From: JBBIJH01 sp037446075
GTDB taxonomy: Bacteria > Bacteroidota > Ignavibacteria > UBA10030 > JAHEZR01
DNA length: 59,825 nucleotides
Direction: 5' to 3'
Assembly: GCA_037446075.1 (NCBI GenBank)
Contig: JBBIJH010000001.1
Span: forward strand, 1 to 59,825
This document shows positions 35,020-45,114 of the stretch, piece after piece. Each line of letters starts with the position of its first letter. Positions within the stretch are counted from its first letter, which is position 1. The translations under genes were made by a program, and so were the position numbers. Under the pieces are notes generated by a model, which saw only the letters and a list, made by a program, of their open reading frames with translations, did no database searches and was not told the origin of the DNA.

Positions 35020-36419
35020 TAGTAACACCGATCAAATTCGGCACGGATGGTTGGCGCGGGCTAATTGCGGAGAACTTTACGTTTGAGAACGTTGCAAAGG
35101 TCGCTCAGGCCACAGCGAACTACTTCAAAAAGAGTGAGAAGATTAAGAAAGGGATTCTCATCGGTTATGACGCTCGGTTCCTCTCGCGTGAGTTTGCCCA
35201 GAGGAGCGCAGAGGTCATCGGCAGCGCGGGAATCCATGTGAAGCTTGCAGACAGCATCGTAACGACGCCGATGGTCTCCCTCGGGATCAAGAAGCTTGGC
35301 ATGGCCGGGGCTGTGATCATCACGGCAAGTCACAATCCAGCAGAGTACAATGGTTTCAAGATTCGCGGTGACTTTGCAGGTCCAGCACATCCCGAGCAAA
35401 TCGCACTCGTTGAGAAAGAGCTTTCAAAAATCCTGAGAACAAAGACGAGCGTCGGAACTCAGACTCTATCATCCCTCCTGCAAAAGGGGATGGTCGAGTA
35501 CATCAACCTTCGGAAGATCTACATCGAGGAAGTCAAGACGAAAGTAGATCTAGCGGCGATCAGACGTTCCGGTCTGAGAATTCTCTACGACGCTATGTAC
35601 GGTGCAGGCCAGGGTGTGATGGGGCAGTTCATCCAGGATGTCGACTGTCTTCATGATACGTTCAATCCCTCTTTCGGCGGTATGCGTCCGGAGCCGATGG
35701 CCGAGCATGTCGCCGAGCTGAGACAGGCCGTACGCAAGGGAAAATACGACATTGGGCTTGCAACTGATGGAGATGCGGATCGCGTCGGCGCGGTGGACGA
35801 GGAAGGAAACTTTGTGGACTCTCACCAGATGTTCGCCCTTCTCCTGAAATATTTTGTCGAGGAGAAGGGACTGAGAGGCGAAGTTGCAAAATCACTCTCC
35901 GTCACCCAGATGATTAACAAAATGTGCCAGAAGTATGGTCTGACTCTGCACGAAACGCCTGTGGGCTTCAAGTATCTCTGTCGCCTGATGGTGGAACGGG
36001 ACATTTTGATCGCTGCAGAAGAGAGTGGTGGGATTGGGATTCGTGGCCACGTACCCGAGCGCGATGGGATTCTCATTGGCCTGCTCCTTTGTGAGATGGT
36101 GGTGAAGAGGAAGAAATCCTTGAGTGCGCTGGTGAAAGAACTAACGGACGAGTATGGAAAACACTACTTTAACCGCATTGATTTGCATATTACAGAGAGC
36201 GAGAAGAAAAATATCATGAAGAAATTCAACACGAAGATCAAGTCTATTGCTGGGCAGAAAGTCCTCCGCGTTCAGCAAACGGATGGCTACAAGTATTTTG
36301 TTGACGGTGGCTGGCTTCTTGTCCGGCCGTCAGGAACAGAGCCTCTGATCCGCTTCTACGCAGAAGCAGATAGCCCGACAAAAGTGAATCGACTGTTGCA
36401 TGAGGCAACACATCTTTAA
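35016..36419 (+). CDS. Phosphoglucomutase/phosphomannomutase family protein
   Basis: An alpha-D-phosphohexomutase of 467 residues which moves phosphate between C1 and C6 of a hexose. The four family sites are visible: the phosphoserine S105 in TASHNPAEYNG, the metal loop DGDADR (251-256), the sugar loop EESGGIG, and the phosphate-binding RPSGTEPLIR (437-446). Sub-type (glucose or mannose) cannot be read. It overlaps eno by 4 bases and is followed 43 bases later by the GalT-like gene, fitting sugar-nucleotide supply. Confidence 0.93.
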   Translation: MIVTPIKFGTDGWRGLIAENFTFENVAKVAQATANYFKKSEKIKKGILIGYDARFLSREFAQRSAEVIGSAGIHVKLADSIVTTPMVSLGIKKLGMAGAVIITASHNPAEYNGFKIRGDFAGPAHPEQIALVEKELSKILRTKTSVGTQTLSSLLQKGMVEYINLRKIYIEEVKTKVDLAAIRRSGLRILYDAMYGAGQGVMGQFIQDVDCLHDTFNPSFGGMRPEPMAEHVAELRQAVRKGKYDIGLATDGDADRVGAVDEEGNFVDSHQMFALLLKYFVEEKGLRGEVAKSLSVTQMINKMCQKYGLTLHETPVGFKYLCRLMVERDILIAAEESGGIGIRGHVPERDGILIGLLLCEMVVKRKKSLSALVKELTDEYGKHYFNRIDLHITESEKKNIMKKFNTKIKSIAGQKVLRVQQTDGYKYFVDGGWLLVRPSGTEPLIRFYAEADSPTKVNRLLHEATHL

Positions 36420-36462
36420 TCGATACTAACTCCAACACAGAAACAATGAACAACGACTCGCT

Positions 36463-37800
36463 ATGCATGACACTCTGAACTCGCTCCATGAAAATATGCT
36501 GTATAACATCATGCCCGACGGCACGGTGAAGCAAATTAATCCCTTCACTGGAACCGAAGTCTGGGCGGTACCCGGTCGCGGCAGCCGCCCGATGACAAAT
36601 GGAATCCCGGCGACCGCGAAAAGACTTGAGAAGAAGGAAGTCGAAGATTACTGCAGCTTCTGCCCATCCCGATATCTTGAGACACCGCCAGAGAAATCTC
36701 GGCTTATCAGGCAGGATGGGAAGTACGTGAAGCTGGAAATGGTGCCGCCGGATCAATTATTCAACTCCGTGGCTGAGTTCCGTCGGACACCCAACCTTTT
36801 CGAAATCGTGACCCTCGACTACTGGAAGAAAAACTATAACTACAAGCTGAACGAAGCGAAGCGACGCTGGAAAGAAGCCTATCTCAGTAATCCTGCAGGC
36901 CGTACACACGTCCTGAACATCATCGATTACAAGCTACGTGCCTCCGGCAGAACCCAAGAAGAAATAGAAAGAATCTCTCTGGAGGAAAAAATTACCATGG
37001 CCGACGCATTCTTCGGCGGCGGCCATGAGCTGATCATCGTCCGACGGCATTTTTGCCCTGGTGCCGAATGGGACTCGCAACTGTACTCTTCCGGTGAGAT
37101 GACACCGGAGGAGCATTACTGGTATTTTCGTTTCACGATCGATGCGATGCTGGACATCCTCGACAGCAATCGTTATGTTCGCTACATCAGCATCTTCCAA
37201 AATTGGCTGAGAGCTGCCGGGGCTTCCTTCGACCATCTTCACAAGCAACTCGTGGCACTTGACGAGTGGGGTTCTTCGATGCAGCGCCAGCTCCGAATGC
37301 TTCGCGAAGATCCTAATATATACAACGAGTACGGCGCAAATTTTGCCGCCCATCATAACCTGGTGTTTGCCGAGAACGACCATGCCCTCGCGTGTGTCGG
37401 CATCGGCCACCGCTTCCCGACGATCGAAATCTACTCGAAGTCTCCTCACACACGACCCCATGAGCATACAGAAGAAGAGCTCCGTGGAGTCAGCGATCTT
37501 GTGCATGCCTGCCACGCTGCCACCGGAAGCGATATCTCGTGCAACGAAGAGTGGTACTATACCCCGATTGACGCCGTTTACGAAATGCCCTGGCGAATAT
37601 TCATCAAGTACCGAATTAACGTCCCGGCCGGCTTCGAAGGCGGAACGTATATTTACATCAACCCGCTGACGCCAGTAGAACTGCGCGATCGTCTCGTCCC
37701 AAGGTTATATCAGTTGCGAGACCAGCAGAAGGTTAGCCAATTCCGAATCGCCGAGGAGTGCCGTCTTTCTCCGAATCCGCTCCGCTACTATCCGAAGTAG
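36463..37800 (+). CDS. DUF4921 / galactose-1-phosphate uridylyltransferase-like protein
   Basis: A 445-residue member of the HIT superfamily of the DUF4921/GalT-like type. It has the active-site HxHxQ as H258-L-H260-K-Q262 (FDHLHKQL). A CSFCPSR cysteine pair near residue 65 resembles the GalT zinc site, and HLFEN-type elements are replaced by NLFEIVTLDYW. The partial second HIT half ends WRIFIKYRINVP. A role as nucleotidyl-transferase on a sugar 1-phosphate is plausible, next to the phosphohexomutase. GalT uses HPH; the Pro-to-Leu change here is typical of this family. Confidence 0.75.
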   Translation: MHDTLNSLHENMLYNIMPDGTVKQINPFTGTEVWAVPGRGSRPMTNGIPATAKRLEKKEVEDYCSFCPSRYLETPPEKSRLIRQDGKYVKLEMVPPDQLFNSVAEFRRTPNLFEIVTLDYWKKNYNYKLNEAKRRWKEAYLSNPAGRTHVLNIIDYKLRASGRTQEEIERISLEEKITMADAFFGGGHELIIVRRHFCPGAEWDSQLYSSGEMTPEEHYWYFRFTIDAMLDILDSNRYVRYISIFQNWLRAAGASFDHLHKQLVALDEWGSSMQRQLRMLREDPNIYNEYGANFAAHHNLVFAENDHALACVGIGHRFPTIEIYSKSPHTRPHEHTEEELRGVSDLVHACHAATGSDISCNEEWYYTPIDAVYEMPWRIFIKYRINVPAGFEGGTYIYINPLTPVELRDRLVPRLYQLRDQQKVSQFRIAEECRLSPNPLRYYPK

Positions 37801-37839
37801 TTCTCCATGGAAAAGTCCTAAGAACGTGGTTGAAATTTT

Positions 37840-37890
37840 TTGAATTTTTCTCCGTCTTTCTTTGTGACTCCTCCGTATTTCTCTGCGCAA
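37840..37890. repeat. Degenerate intergenic repeat related to 30084-30190
   Basis: TCTCCGTCTTTCTTTGTGACTCC, then TCCGTATTTCTCTGCG and AATTCTTTTTC, read on the plus strand. It has the same word set as the element at 30084 but the opposite orientation. It lies between DUF4921 and the rRNA methyltransferase gene. Confidence 0.3.
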
Positions 37891-38016
37891 TTCTTTTTCG
37901 GTGAGAACTAAGTCAGAGCGAAGACGACAGCCGTTTTGTCCGATGCGACATCTTCAAGGGTTTGCTCCAGTTCTTTTCTCCTGACTCGGACATCCTTCTC
38001 CCCTACTCATGATGCC

Positions 38017-39429
38017 ATGATCCGACGCGGTGACATGCTGGAACTCCGCATCGAAAATTGTGCTCTCGAAGGCAAGTGCGTTGCACGACATAACGGGCTT
38101 GTCGTTTTTGTACCTGGAGTCGTCCCGGGTGATACCGTCCGAGTGCGGATTGAGAAAGTGAGGAGAAACTTCGTCGAAGGTGTCGTCGCCACCATTCTCT
38201 CTCCTTCTCCTTTCCGTACCAGCCCTCCGTGTCCATATTTTGGAGATTGCGGCGGTTGCACCTGGCAGCATGTCCAGTATCAAGCACAACTGGAAATGAA
38301 GCGGCAGAATGTCATCGATGCGTTTGAGCGAATCGGGGGTTTCAGAGACGTCGAGGTAGCCCCGACGCTTCCAGCCGAAGAGGTTTATTTCTACCGAAAC
38401 AAGATCGAGTTTTCCTTCTCGCGTGAGAGATGGGCCCCGAAGTTGAAGCCGGCCGAGAAAGAGGAAAATGAACTCCCCTTCGCAGTTGGGTTTCATCGTG
38501 TGGGAAAATACGACAAGGTGATTGATATTGAAGCGTGCCTCCTTCAATCAGAGTTCAGCAACGAGGTCCTACGGGCTGTAAAAGAGATCAGCCTGTAGAA
38601 GAAGCTCGACGTCTATTATCCGGAGACTGAGTCCGGCTATTTAAGATACCTTGTTATCAGGGAGGGGAAGAATACCGGCGAGAAAATGGTGAACCTTGTC
38701 ACATTTGAGGATCGTCCAGATGTCGCTTCTGCAATCTGCGCGAGTCTCCTTGAGCGATTTCCAACTCTCACGACGTTCGTGAATATGATAAATCGTCGAC
38801 GCGCACAGATTGCAACGGGGGATTTCGAGCGAATATATCACGGCACTGGAACAATCACAGAGACGTTGGGGAAATACAAGTTCCGGATTTCTGCAAAGTC
38901 ATTCTTCCAAACAAACACAAAGCAGGCAGAGAAGCTCTTCGAACTCGTCAAGCGTCTCGCTGATTTGAAGCAAACTGATATTGTCTATGACCTTTACGCT
39001 GGCACAGGCACCCTTGGAATTTTCATTTCCGACGCCGTAAGCAAAGTGATCGGAATCGAAGCTGTGCCGAGTGCCGTGGCCGATGCGGAAGAGAATGCGA
39101 AGCTCAATGGGATCACACACTGCTCATATCTGCTGGGCGATTTGAAGGAAAAGCTCACGCGTGACAGTCAATGGATAGACGAGCTGGGAAGGCCGGACGT
39201 CGTCATTCTCGACCCACCCCGAAGTGGAATGCACCCGAAGATTGTAGCTCCTATCGTCCACTTGCGACCGAGTCGGATTGTGTACGTGAGTTGCAATCCC
39301 GCAACGCAGGCGAGGGATATCCGCGCGCTCGCCGATGCAGGATACAGGCTCGAGTACCTCCAACCTATCGACCTCTTCCCTCAGACCTTCCACGTGGAGA
39401 ACGTTGCGAAACTTGGGGCAAAACCTTAA
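38017..39429 (+). pseudogene. 23S rRNA (uracil-5)-methyltransferase RlmD/TrmA type, split by one in-frame TAG
   Basis: Reading one frame from ATG 38017 to 39429 gives about 470 codons with a single stop, TAG at 38596-38598 (codon 194). Before it are a TRAM domain (about 1-62) and the four [4Fe-4S] cysteines C72, C78, C81 and C174 (CPYFGDCGGC...EACLL). After it, the SAM domain is intact (VYDLYAGTGTLGIF), as is the catalytic cysteine in VSCNPATQARD. The frame and homology run straight through the stop (...KEISL * KKLDVYYPE...). This is either a recent nonsense mutation, a base-call error, or a gene now expressed as two pieces; 38686 has an ATG for the second piece. The family call is firm; the state of the gene is not. 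Confidence 0.88.
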
Positions 39430-39474
39430 AAAATGGCAATTTTTCGCGCGTCTAAGCCTTCCGTAAAAAACAAC

Positions 39475-39503
39475 TTGCTATTTAATTCCTAAAAAACTAC
39501 ACT
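39475..39503 (+). promoter_or_regulatory. Sigma-70-like promoter candidate for the DUF5916 gene
   Basis: TTGCTA (39475-39480) and TACACT (39498-39503) are separated by 17 AT-rich bases. The ATG codons at 39535 and 39565 lie 32 and 62 bases downstream. Confidence 0.4.
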
Positions 39504-39564
39504 ATTCCAAAATATTTGCTAATCGGCGGCTGATATGCTCGCCTCTGGCCGAAAGTCAGACAGG

Positions 39565-41995
39565 ATGAGAAAGAGCGCTCTAATTTTTTTTCTCTCTGCC
39601 CTTTGTTTCGAAGTCATCGCGGGGGGATCGGAGAAAAGAATCCGCGCGGTGCGCACTCCCACTCCACCGAAGATCGACGGGTCGCTAGAGGAACAAGCTT
39701 GGTCCCTTGCGCCGCCAAGTTCCTCTTTCACTCAATTCGATCCTGTCGAGGGCGCGGCACCGTCGGAATCCACAAGCGTGAGAATTTTGTATGATGATAA
39801 TGCTCTCTACATCGGAATCCTGATGTACGACTCACGTGCGAGCAGGATTGTAAGACAATTAACCCGCCGCGATCGCACAATCGAGGCCGACCGAGTGAGC
39901 GTTACGATCGATAGTTACCACGACCACCAGACAGCCTTTGTTTTCGCTGTCAATGTCTCTGGCGTGCAGACGGACGGTATCTACTCACGAGACGGAGTGA
40001 TCTACGACGTAAACTGGGATGCGGTATGGGAAGCGGCAACACGCATCTACCGGAATGGTTGGATCGCTGAATTTCGGATACCCTTCAGTGCGCTTCGTTT
40101 CGCACCAAGAAAAAGATACGAATGGGGAATCAACTTCCGCCGGTACATTAGTCGGAAGAAAGAATCGGATGAGTGGGTCTTGATCCCTCGCCGCGAAACT
40201 GGAATTGTCTCAAAGATGGGTCACCTCGTTGGCATCGAGAACATTACGCCTCCGGTGTATCTCGAAGCCCTCCCCTACGTTCTTTCTCGTCAGCTTCGTG
40301 ATCCGGATGCGAGACTTGAAAGTGAGAAAGACGACTTCGACGCAGGGCTTGGACTCGACCTCCGCTATGGCATCAGTAGCACTGCCACGCTGAACGCGAC
40401 CTTCAACCCAGACTTTGGCCAGGTCGAGGCAGATCAGGCAGTTCTGAATCTTACAACCTTTGAGACCTTCTATCCAGAGAAGAGGCCATTTTTTCTTGAG
40501 GGAACTCAGATCTTTGACTTCGGCACTGCATTCGATGGGCAGACAATGCGATTGTTTTATTCCAGAAGGATCGGACTACAGCCACAATAAACTTCCCCGC
40601 CTGGGGAACTGCTCCTCGATCTTCCCAAGAAGACAACAATCTTGGGAGCGGCAAAAGTTACTGCTCACCTCGCCTCGGGGATTTCAGTCGGTGCTCTTGA
40701 AGCCGTAACCGATGAGGAACATGCGACGGTTCAGGCCGCGGATGGTTCCATAGTCAGAAAGGTTGCAGCTCCAAGATCAAATTTCTCGGTCCTACNNNNN
40801 NNNNNNNNNNNNAAACTCTACGATCGGTGCGATGCTAACGATGGTGAACCGGAGAGGACGCCTCCCTGCTCAAACAGGGGGAGTGGATTGGAACTTGCGA
40901 CTTGCCAACAGCACGTTTGGCCTTGACGGCTACTTGGCCTTTTCTCGAGCGAGTCTGAACTTCCGAGATCGGCAGACAGGCACCGCCGGAAGGATGTATT
41001 TTGGAAAGATTGCAGGCGAACATTGGCTCTATGCTTCCACGTATGACTTCACATCACGAAACTATAATATTAATGACATTGGATTCTTCTTCCGACCCAG
41101 CGACCACGGTGGATACTCCCAGATCCAGTATCAGGAATTGACTGCTCCGGGGATTCTCCGCCGCTACTACATCCGGGTGGCGGCAGACTACCGATGGAAT
41201 TTTGAGAGCGTCAACATCACAAAGAATTTTGAGATCAATCCGATCGTCGAGCTGAAAAATTTCTGGAGCCTGAGTGCCTCCTTCCAGCGCAACTTTCGCG
41301 TCTATGATGATCGAGAAACCCGAGGACGTGGACTGTATCAACGGCCAGCGGAGGTCGTAATGAAGTTTCTTGTCAGCACCGACCCGAGACCGAAAGCTGT
41401 CGGCAGATACTACGCGGTTTTCACTTCCACCGAGAAGAATGGGAAGGGATTTCTCGCCAACGCAGACATTACTTTTCGACCCGTGCCTTGGGCCGAGCTC
41501 ACTGCCACTTTCTTGTTTGGTTCCACCATGAAAGAAGAAGCGTGGGTGAACCCCTATGGGAACTTGATCGCGAATGCAACTGTCTTTGGGGACCGCGAAA
41601 CCAAGCAGTATAGTGCGACGCTCGGCGGAACGGTTACTTTTACGAAAAATCTCTCGATCCAGCTTTACGGCCAGCTGTTCTTGGCGAAAGGTCACTACGA
41701 GGCGTTTCGGCGACTTACTTCTCCATCGACGTTTGAGAACTTCGATGCTCAATTCCGGTCAATCCTGTCGACGTTTGGGTTGAATCCGGATTTTAACCAG
41801 CAAGTGTTCAACGCCAACGTGGTTCTTCGATGGGAGTATCTACCCGGAAGCACTTTGTTCGTCGTGTGGACACAGGCGCGCGATGGGTTCGATCAAGACT
41901 TCCACACCTCCTTCGGAACGAATGTATCGAATTCCTTCAAACTTCCAGCCCAAAACGTCTTCCTCTTGAAGCTAAACTATTGGTGGAGCCTGTAG
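39565..41995 (+). pseudogene. DUF5916 outer-membrane protein with CBM9-like domain, broken by a TAA and an assembly gap
   Basis: Signal peptide (MRKSALIFFLSALCFEVIAGG), then a carbohydrate-binding family 9-like domain (PKIDGSLEEQAWS to VWEAATRIY), then the DUF5916 barrel (FNPDFGQVEADQAVLNL, FYPEKRPFFLEG...FYSRRIGL). In frame at codon 342 is TAA (40588-40590), after which the same frame continues with homologous sequence (TTILGAAKVTAHLASG, ALEAVTDEEHAT) to the gap. After the 17 N the frame is shifted: the C-terminal barrel (NSTIGAMLTMVN to LKLNYWWSL) restarts in phase with codon 40814. Gap lengths of 16, 19, 22 or 25 bases would mend the frame. Not clear whether the gene is truly dead or only mis-assembled. 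Confidence 0.85.
40796..40812. other. Assembly gap of 17 N
   Basis: A run of 17 unknown bases inside the DUF5916 gene. From reading frames on both sides the true length is not 17 if the gene is intact. Roughly 7-9 residues seem to be missing between SNFSVL and NSTIGAM by comparison with the usual barrel linker, which points to about 19-25 bases. Confidence 0.98.
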
Positions 41996-42520
41996 TCAGC
42001 CTTTCCTGCAGCTTTGAGAGGTATCCACAAGAGTCAGCAGTCCAATACTAATATACTACGGAGTTGCGTTCGGCCCTCGACGGCAGAATCCAGACAGCGG
42101 GAAAAGAACTAAAGAAAGCCTTCCGGAATTGAGGACGCAGGTGATGCTTTCCCACCTGACCTCCCGTAGAAAACGGCCTCCGCTTGGCCCAGGCAGTTCA
42201 GGACTGCCATCAGCACGTCCTGACCGTTTTCCGACCCCACGCATCGCCCTCCCCGCATCTCCTGTCGAGTCTTAACAGAAAATTCAGATGTCCTTCGCTC
42301 ATCCTAACACGGACGGCACCTGTGCTCAGTTCCACATATCTCCCAAAAGACGGTTGGGCTTAGGGTGATGCTGACATGAAGGTGAACGCCCATGAAAAAA
42401 ATGGGCGCACCCGCACTCTGTAAGCGTGTCATTAAACGGTTGCTGTTTTTCGGCTAAGAGTATCTAGAAGAAGGAGTGAGAGAGATTATCCAAGTATATT
42501 GACGGAAAAACGAGTTTGAA
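41996..42520. other. Non-coding stretch with one bulged hairpin
   Basis: 525 bases without a supported gene. It holds a hairpin at 42382-42410: GTG plus CGCCCAT pair with ATGGGCG plus CAC across a two-base AA bulge, with a GAAAAAA loop. No T-run follows, so it is not a standard terminator. The sequence after 42423 (GTGTCATTAAACGGTTGC) could be the left end of the transposon relic that follows. Otherwise nothing recognised. Confidence 0.5.
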
Positions 42521-43000
42521 ATGAAAAAAAAAGATCGTCGATGTCCTGAGTGTGGAGGATTGCGGAGTAAGCGGAATGGTATTCGATGGCTTCGGGAGTT
42601 GCGAGTGCGAGGAGAGGTCTTGGTTCGCCTTCAACGGTATCACTGCTGCTTGTGCAAAAAGAGTTTTACGCTTCGAAGGCATCCGCGGCAGCAACACGGC
42701 GAAGGATTTGAGTTGGAGGTGGTTCCGCGGTACGTAGAGGAATAAGGGACCTACCGGGTGATAGCTCAGTGGGTGCATCGGCAGTGTGGCGGAAGTTCTC
42801 TGCGAGTTCCCTGCAGCGGATGCTGCACAGAGCTGCACAGCGATGCAAGAGTCCGTGGGAAATGAGCTAGGAGTTGAGGCCGCGCTGGGATGCTGTCCGT
42901 GGATGAGAAGATGTGTCAGGTGCGCGGCAAGCAGCAGTGGAGGTACCATCCGGTGGATCGGACGGGAAATATTGTGGATTGTCGAGCCGTTGCTTGATTT
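42521..43000 (+). pseudogene. Decayed transposase with N-terminal zinc ribbon
   Basis: The first 74 codons encode a zinc ribbon (RRCPECGG...RYHCCLCKKSF) followed by VVPRYVEE, as at the start of many DDE transposases. A TAA at 42743-42745 ends this frame, but the same frame goes on with transposase-like sequence (GTYRVIAQWVHRQCGGSSLRVP), then stops and frame changes accumulate. A later piece, VDEKMCQVRGKQQWRYHPVD, looks like the region of the first catalytic Asp (DGxxxxVRGxxxWLxxAVD). The family is not assigned. No matching terminal repeats were found. Clearly inactive. Confidence 0.7.
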
Positions 43001-43070
43001 TGTAGCCCGTTTTGATTAGAATTAAGCGCCCTGAAGTTTGGGATCCCCAGAAACTGCAAAAGAAAGGCGC

Positions 43071-45092
43071 ATGGAAACCACGAATCGAATAGGACTACTC
43101 ATAGCTTTCTGGATCCCAGTGCTTGTATTTGCTGGATGTGTGAAACCCGGGAGCGCTTCTATCATCGCTGAGGTAGGCCCCGAGAAGATATCGATCGCTG
43201 ATTATGAGCGGCACCTGGCAAAAAGCAACGGGAGCTGGGAAGCGGCGCAAAAATTGCCAATGGAGGAAAAAGAAAGATATCTCGATCTGTTGGTCAAATT
43301 CAGGCTAAAGGTATTGGATGCGTATCACCAAGGACTGGATAAAGATCCGGAAATTCTGCAGGAGTTGAAGGATTACCGGACGACACTGGCCACCAGCTTT
43401 CTCCTTGATCGAGTTCTGGTAGAACTGGGGCTGCGACGGATGTACCAACGGAGGAAGGAAGAGATTAGGGCTAGCCACATCTTGATTAGTTTGCCGACCA
43501 AGCCAAGCAGCGCGGATACGCTCAAGGCATGGAACAAAGCCCTGGATCTTCTACAGCGAGCGAGGGCTGGTGAAGATTTTCAGAGCCTAGCGCAGCAGTA
43601 TTCGGACGACGCGACTACGAAGGGGGCCGGCGGCGACGTTTATTACTTTACCTCAGGCGTAATGGCGCCGGCGTTCGAGGATGCATGCTACGAAATCAAG
43701 GTAGGTGCAGTATATCCGCGGCCGGTTCGGACGGGGTACGGCTATCATGTGATCAAGGTTACAGATCGCAAGAAAAGCCGTGGCCAGATCCGAGCGAGTC
43801 ATATTATGGTTCGGTTTGAAGCATCATCACCCACGCCCGAGGATACTCTGAAGGCCTACAATGAGATCAGGGCATTGCAGGACAGTATTCTCCAAGGGGC
43901 CGACTTCGCAGCCCTAGCGAAGGAACACTCGCAAGACATCACGAGCGCAATGCAGGGTGGAGATTTAGGATTCTTCGAGCGGCGTCGCGCGGTTCAGCCT
44001 TTTGATGAGGCGGCGTTTTCCTTGAAGGTGGGAGAGATTTCGGGCATCGTGAGGACCCCCTATGGTTATCACCTTATCAAGGTGACGGATGAGAAACCCT
44101 TGGGACCATTTCGGGAAGTGAAACAAACGCTGCGGCAGGTTTATCAGAACAACCGATACACGCACGATTATAATCAGTTTCTTGGGCAGTACAGGAGTAC
44201 GGTGAATTTCAAATTTCACAATGACGCTGTCGATACTCTTCTCAGCTGTGTGGATTCATCTGCAAGGTTCGAGAACGACGGTTGGGCTGAAAAAATCTCA
44301 CCCACATTGAGGCAGAAGCCTGTGCTCTCATTTGCTACAGAAGTTATGATTTTAGATTCTGTCATCTCCACACTTAAGTCGGATCCAGAATTTTCCAAGA
44401 TGCAAGCCACAGCAGAGAATATTCAGAATGCACTGGATCGTATTGCCGAAAGACGATTACTGCGCCACCGGGTGCGAAATATCGAGAAGGAATTTCCGCA
44501 ATTCAAAGCGGTGCTCAAAGAGTATCAAGAAGGTATCCTCCTCTACAAAACAGAGCAGCAGCACATCTGGAGCAAACTTTCGGCGGCGGATTCACTTCTC
44601 CGCGACTACTTCGAACACAACAGAGATCGCTACACATTGCCTGACCGCGTCAACCTTAGCGAGATTTACTATATGCGAGACAGCTCATATGGGATACAAT
44701 TTTTGGATTCATTGAAAGCAGGGGTAGACTTTGGCGAACTGGCTGCTCGCCACACAGAGAGGATTCCGTTGAGGGAGAAAAAGGGAGAGTGGGGTTTACT
44801 GCCGGTCAAGCATAACCCGATCACGGAGATCGCTGGGTCAATGGAGGTCGGAGCGGTGGGGGGACCCTTCCACTTCGAGGGGGGCTACTGTATCATCAAA
44901 GTGCTGGCGAAGGATAGAGCGCGCCTGAAGACCTATGAAGAGGCGCTTCCAGAATTGAGCGGGCATTACCACGAGTATATGTCGAAGCGGCTAGAGGAAG
45001 ACTGGCTTGCAAGCGTCCGAAAGGAATTCAAGGTGTCTGTTTGGAAAGAAAAACTGAAAGAGGCGTTCCTGAAACCGCCGCCCGAGGAATGA
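43071..45092 (+). CDS. Multi-domain parvulin-type peptidyl-prolyl isomerase lipoprotein
   Basis: A 673-residue lipoprotein (start ATG 43071; lipobox LVFAGC). After a SurA-like N-terminal helical part come two standard PpiC domains at about 132-235 and 241-345. Each has the RASHILI/RASHIMV opening, a GGDLGFF-type turn in the second and GGDVYYF in the first, and ends GYGYHVIKV / PYGYHLIKV. A third, degenerate copy lies at about 526-620 (RVNLSEIYYM...GEWGLLPVKH...GGYCIIKV). It should help outer-membrane proteins fold in the periplasm. First gene of the long envelope run; the next starts 22 bases after its stop. Confidence 0.88.
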   Translation: METTNRIGLLIAFWIPVLVFAGCVKPGSASIIAEVGPEKISIADYERHLAKSNGSWEAAQKLPMEEKERYLDLLVKFRLKVLDAYHQGLDKDPEILQELKDYRTTLATSFLLDRVLVELGLRRMYQRRKEEIRASHILISLPTKPSSADTLKAWNKALDLLQRARAGEDFQSLAQQYSDDATTKGAGGDVYYFTSGVMAPAFEDACYEIKVGAVYPRPVRTGYGYHVIKVTDRKKSRGQIRASHIMVRFEASSPTPEDTLKAYNEIRALQDSILQGADFAALAKEHSQDITSAMQGGDLGFFERRRAVQPFDEAAFSLKVGEISGIVRTPYGYHLIKVTDEKPLGPFREVKQTLRQVYQNNRYTHDYNQFLGQYRSTVNFKFHNDAVDTLLSCVDSSARFENDGWAEKISPTLRQKPVLSFATEVMILDSVISTLKSDPEFSKMQATAENIQNALDRIAERRLLRHRVRNIEKEFPQFKAVLKEYQEGILLYKTEQQHIWSKLSAADSLLRDYFEHNRDRYTLPDRVNLSEIYYMRDSSYGIQFLDSLKAGVDFGELAARHTERIPLREKKGEWGLLPVKHNPITEIAGSMEVGAVGGPFHFEGGYCIIKVLAKDRARLKTYEEALPELSGHYHEYMSKRLEEDWLASVRKEFKVSVWKEKLKEAFLKPPPEE

Positions 45093-45114
45093 AACAGCGC
45101 CAGCCGGGGAGAGG

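Noticed and set aside
38596..38598. Amber codon reassignment or read-through in the methyltransferase gene
   Set aside because: TAG is the normal stop of other intact genes here (murA at 30020, DUF4921 at 37800); other interrupted genes carry TAA and TGA as well, so the pattern is decay or error and not a code change.
42758..42800. tRNA-like D-arm sequence (GATAGCTCAGTGGGTG)
   Set aside because: No acceptor stem, anticodon arm or T-arm follows at the right distance, and the bases read as transposase remnant (RVIAQWVHRQ).
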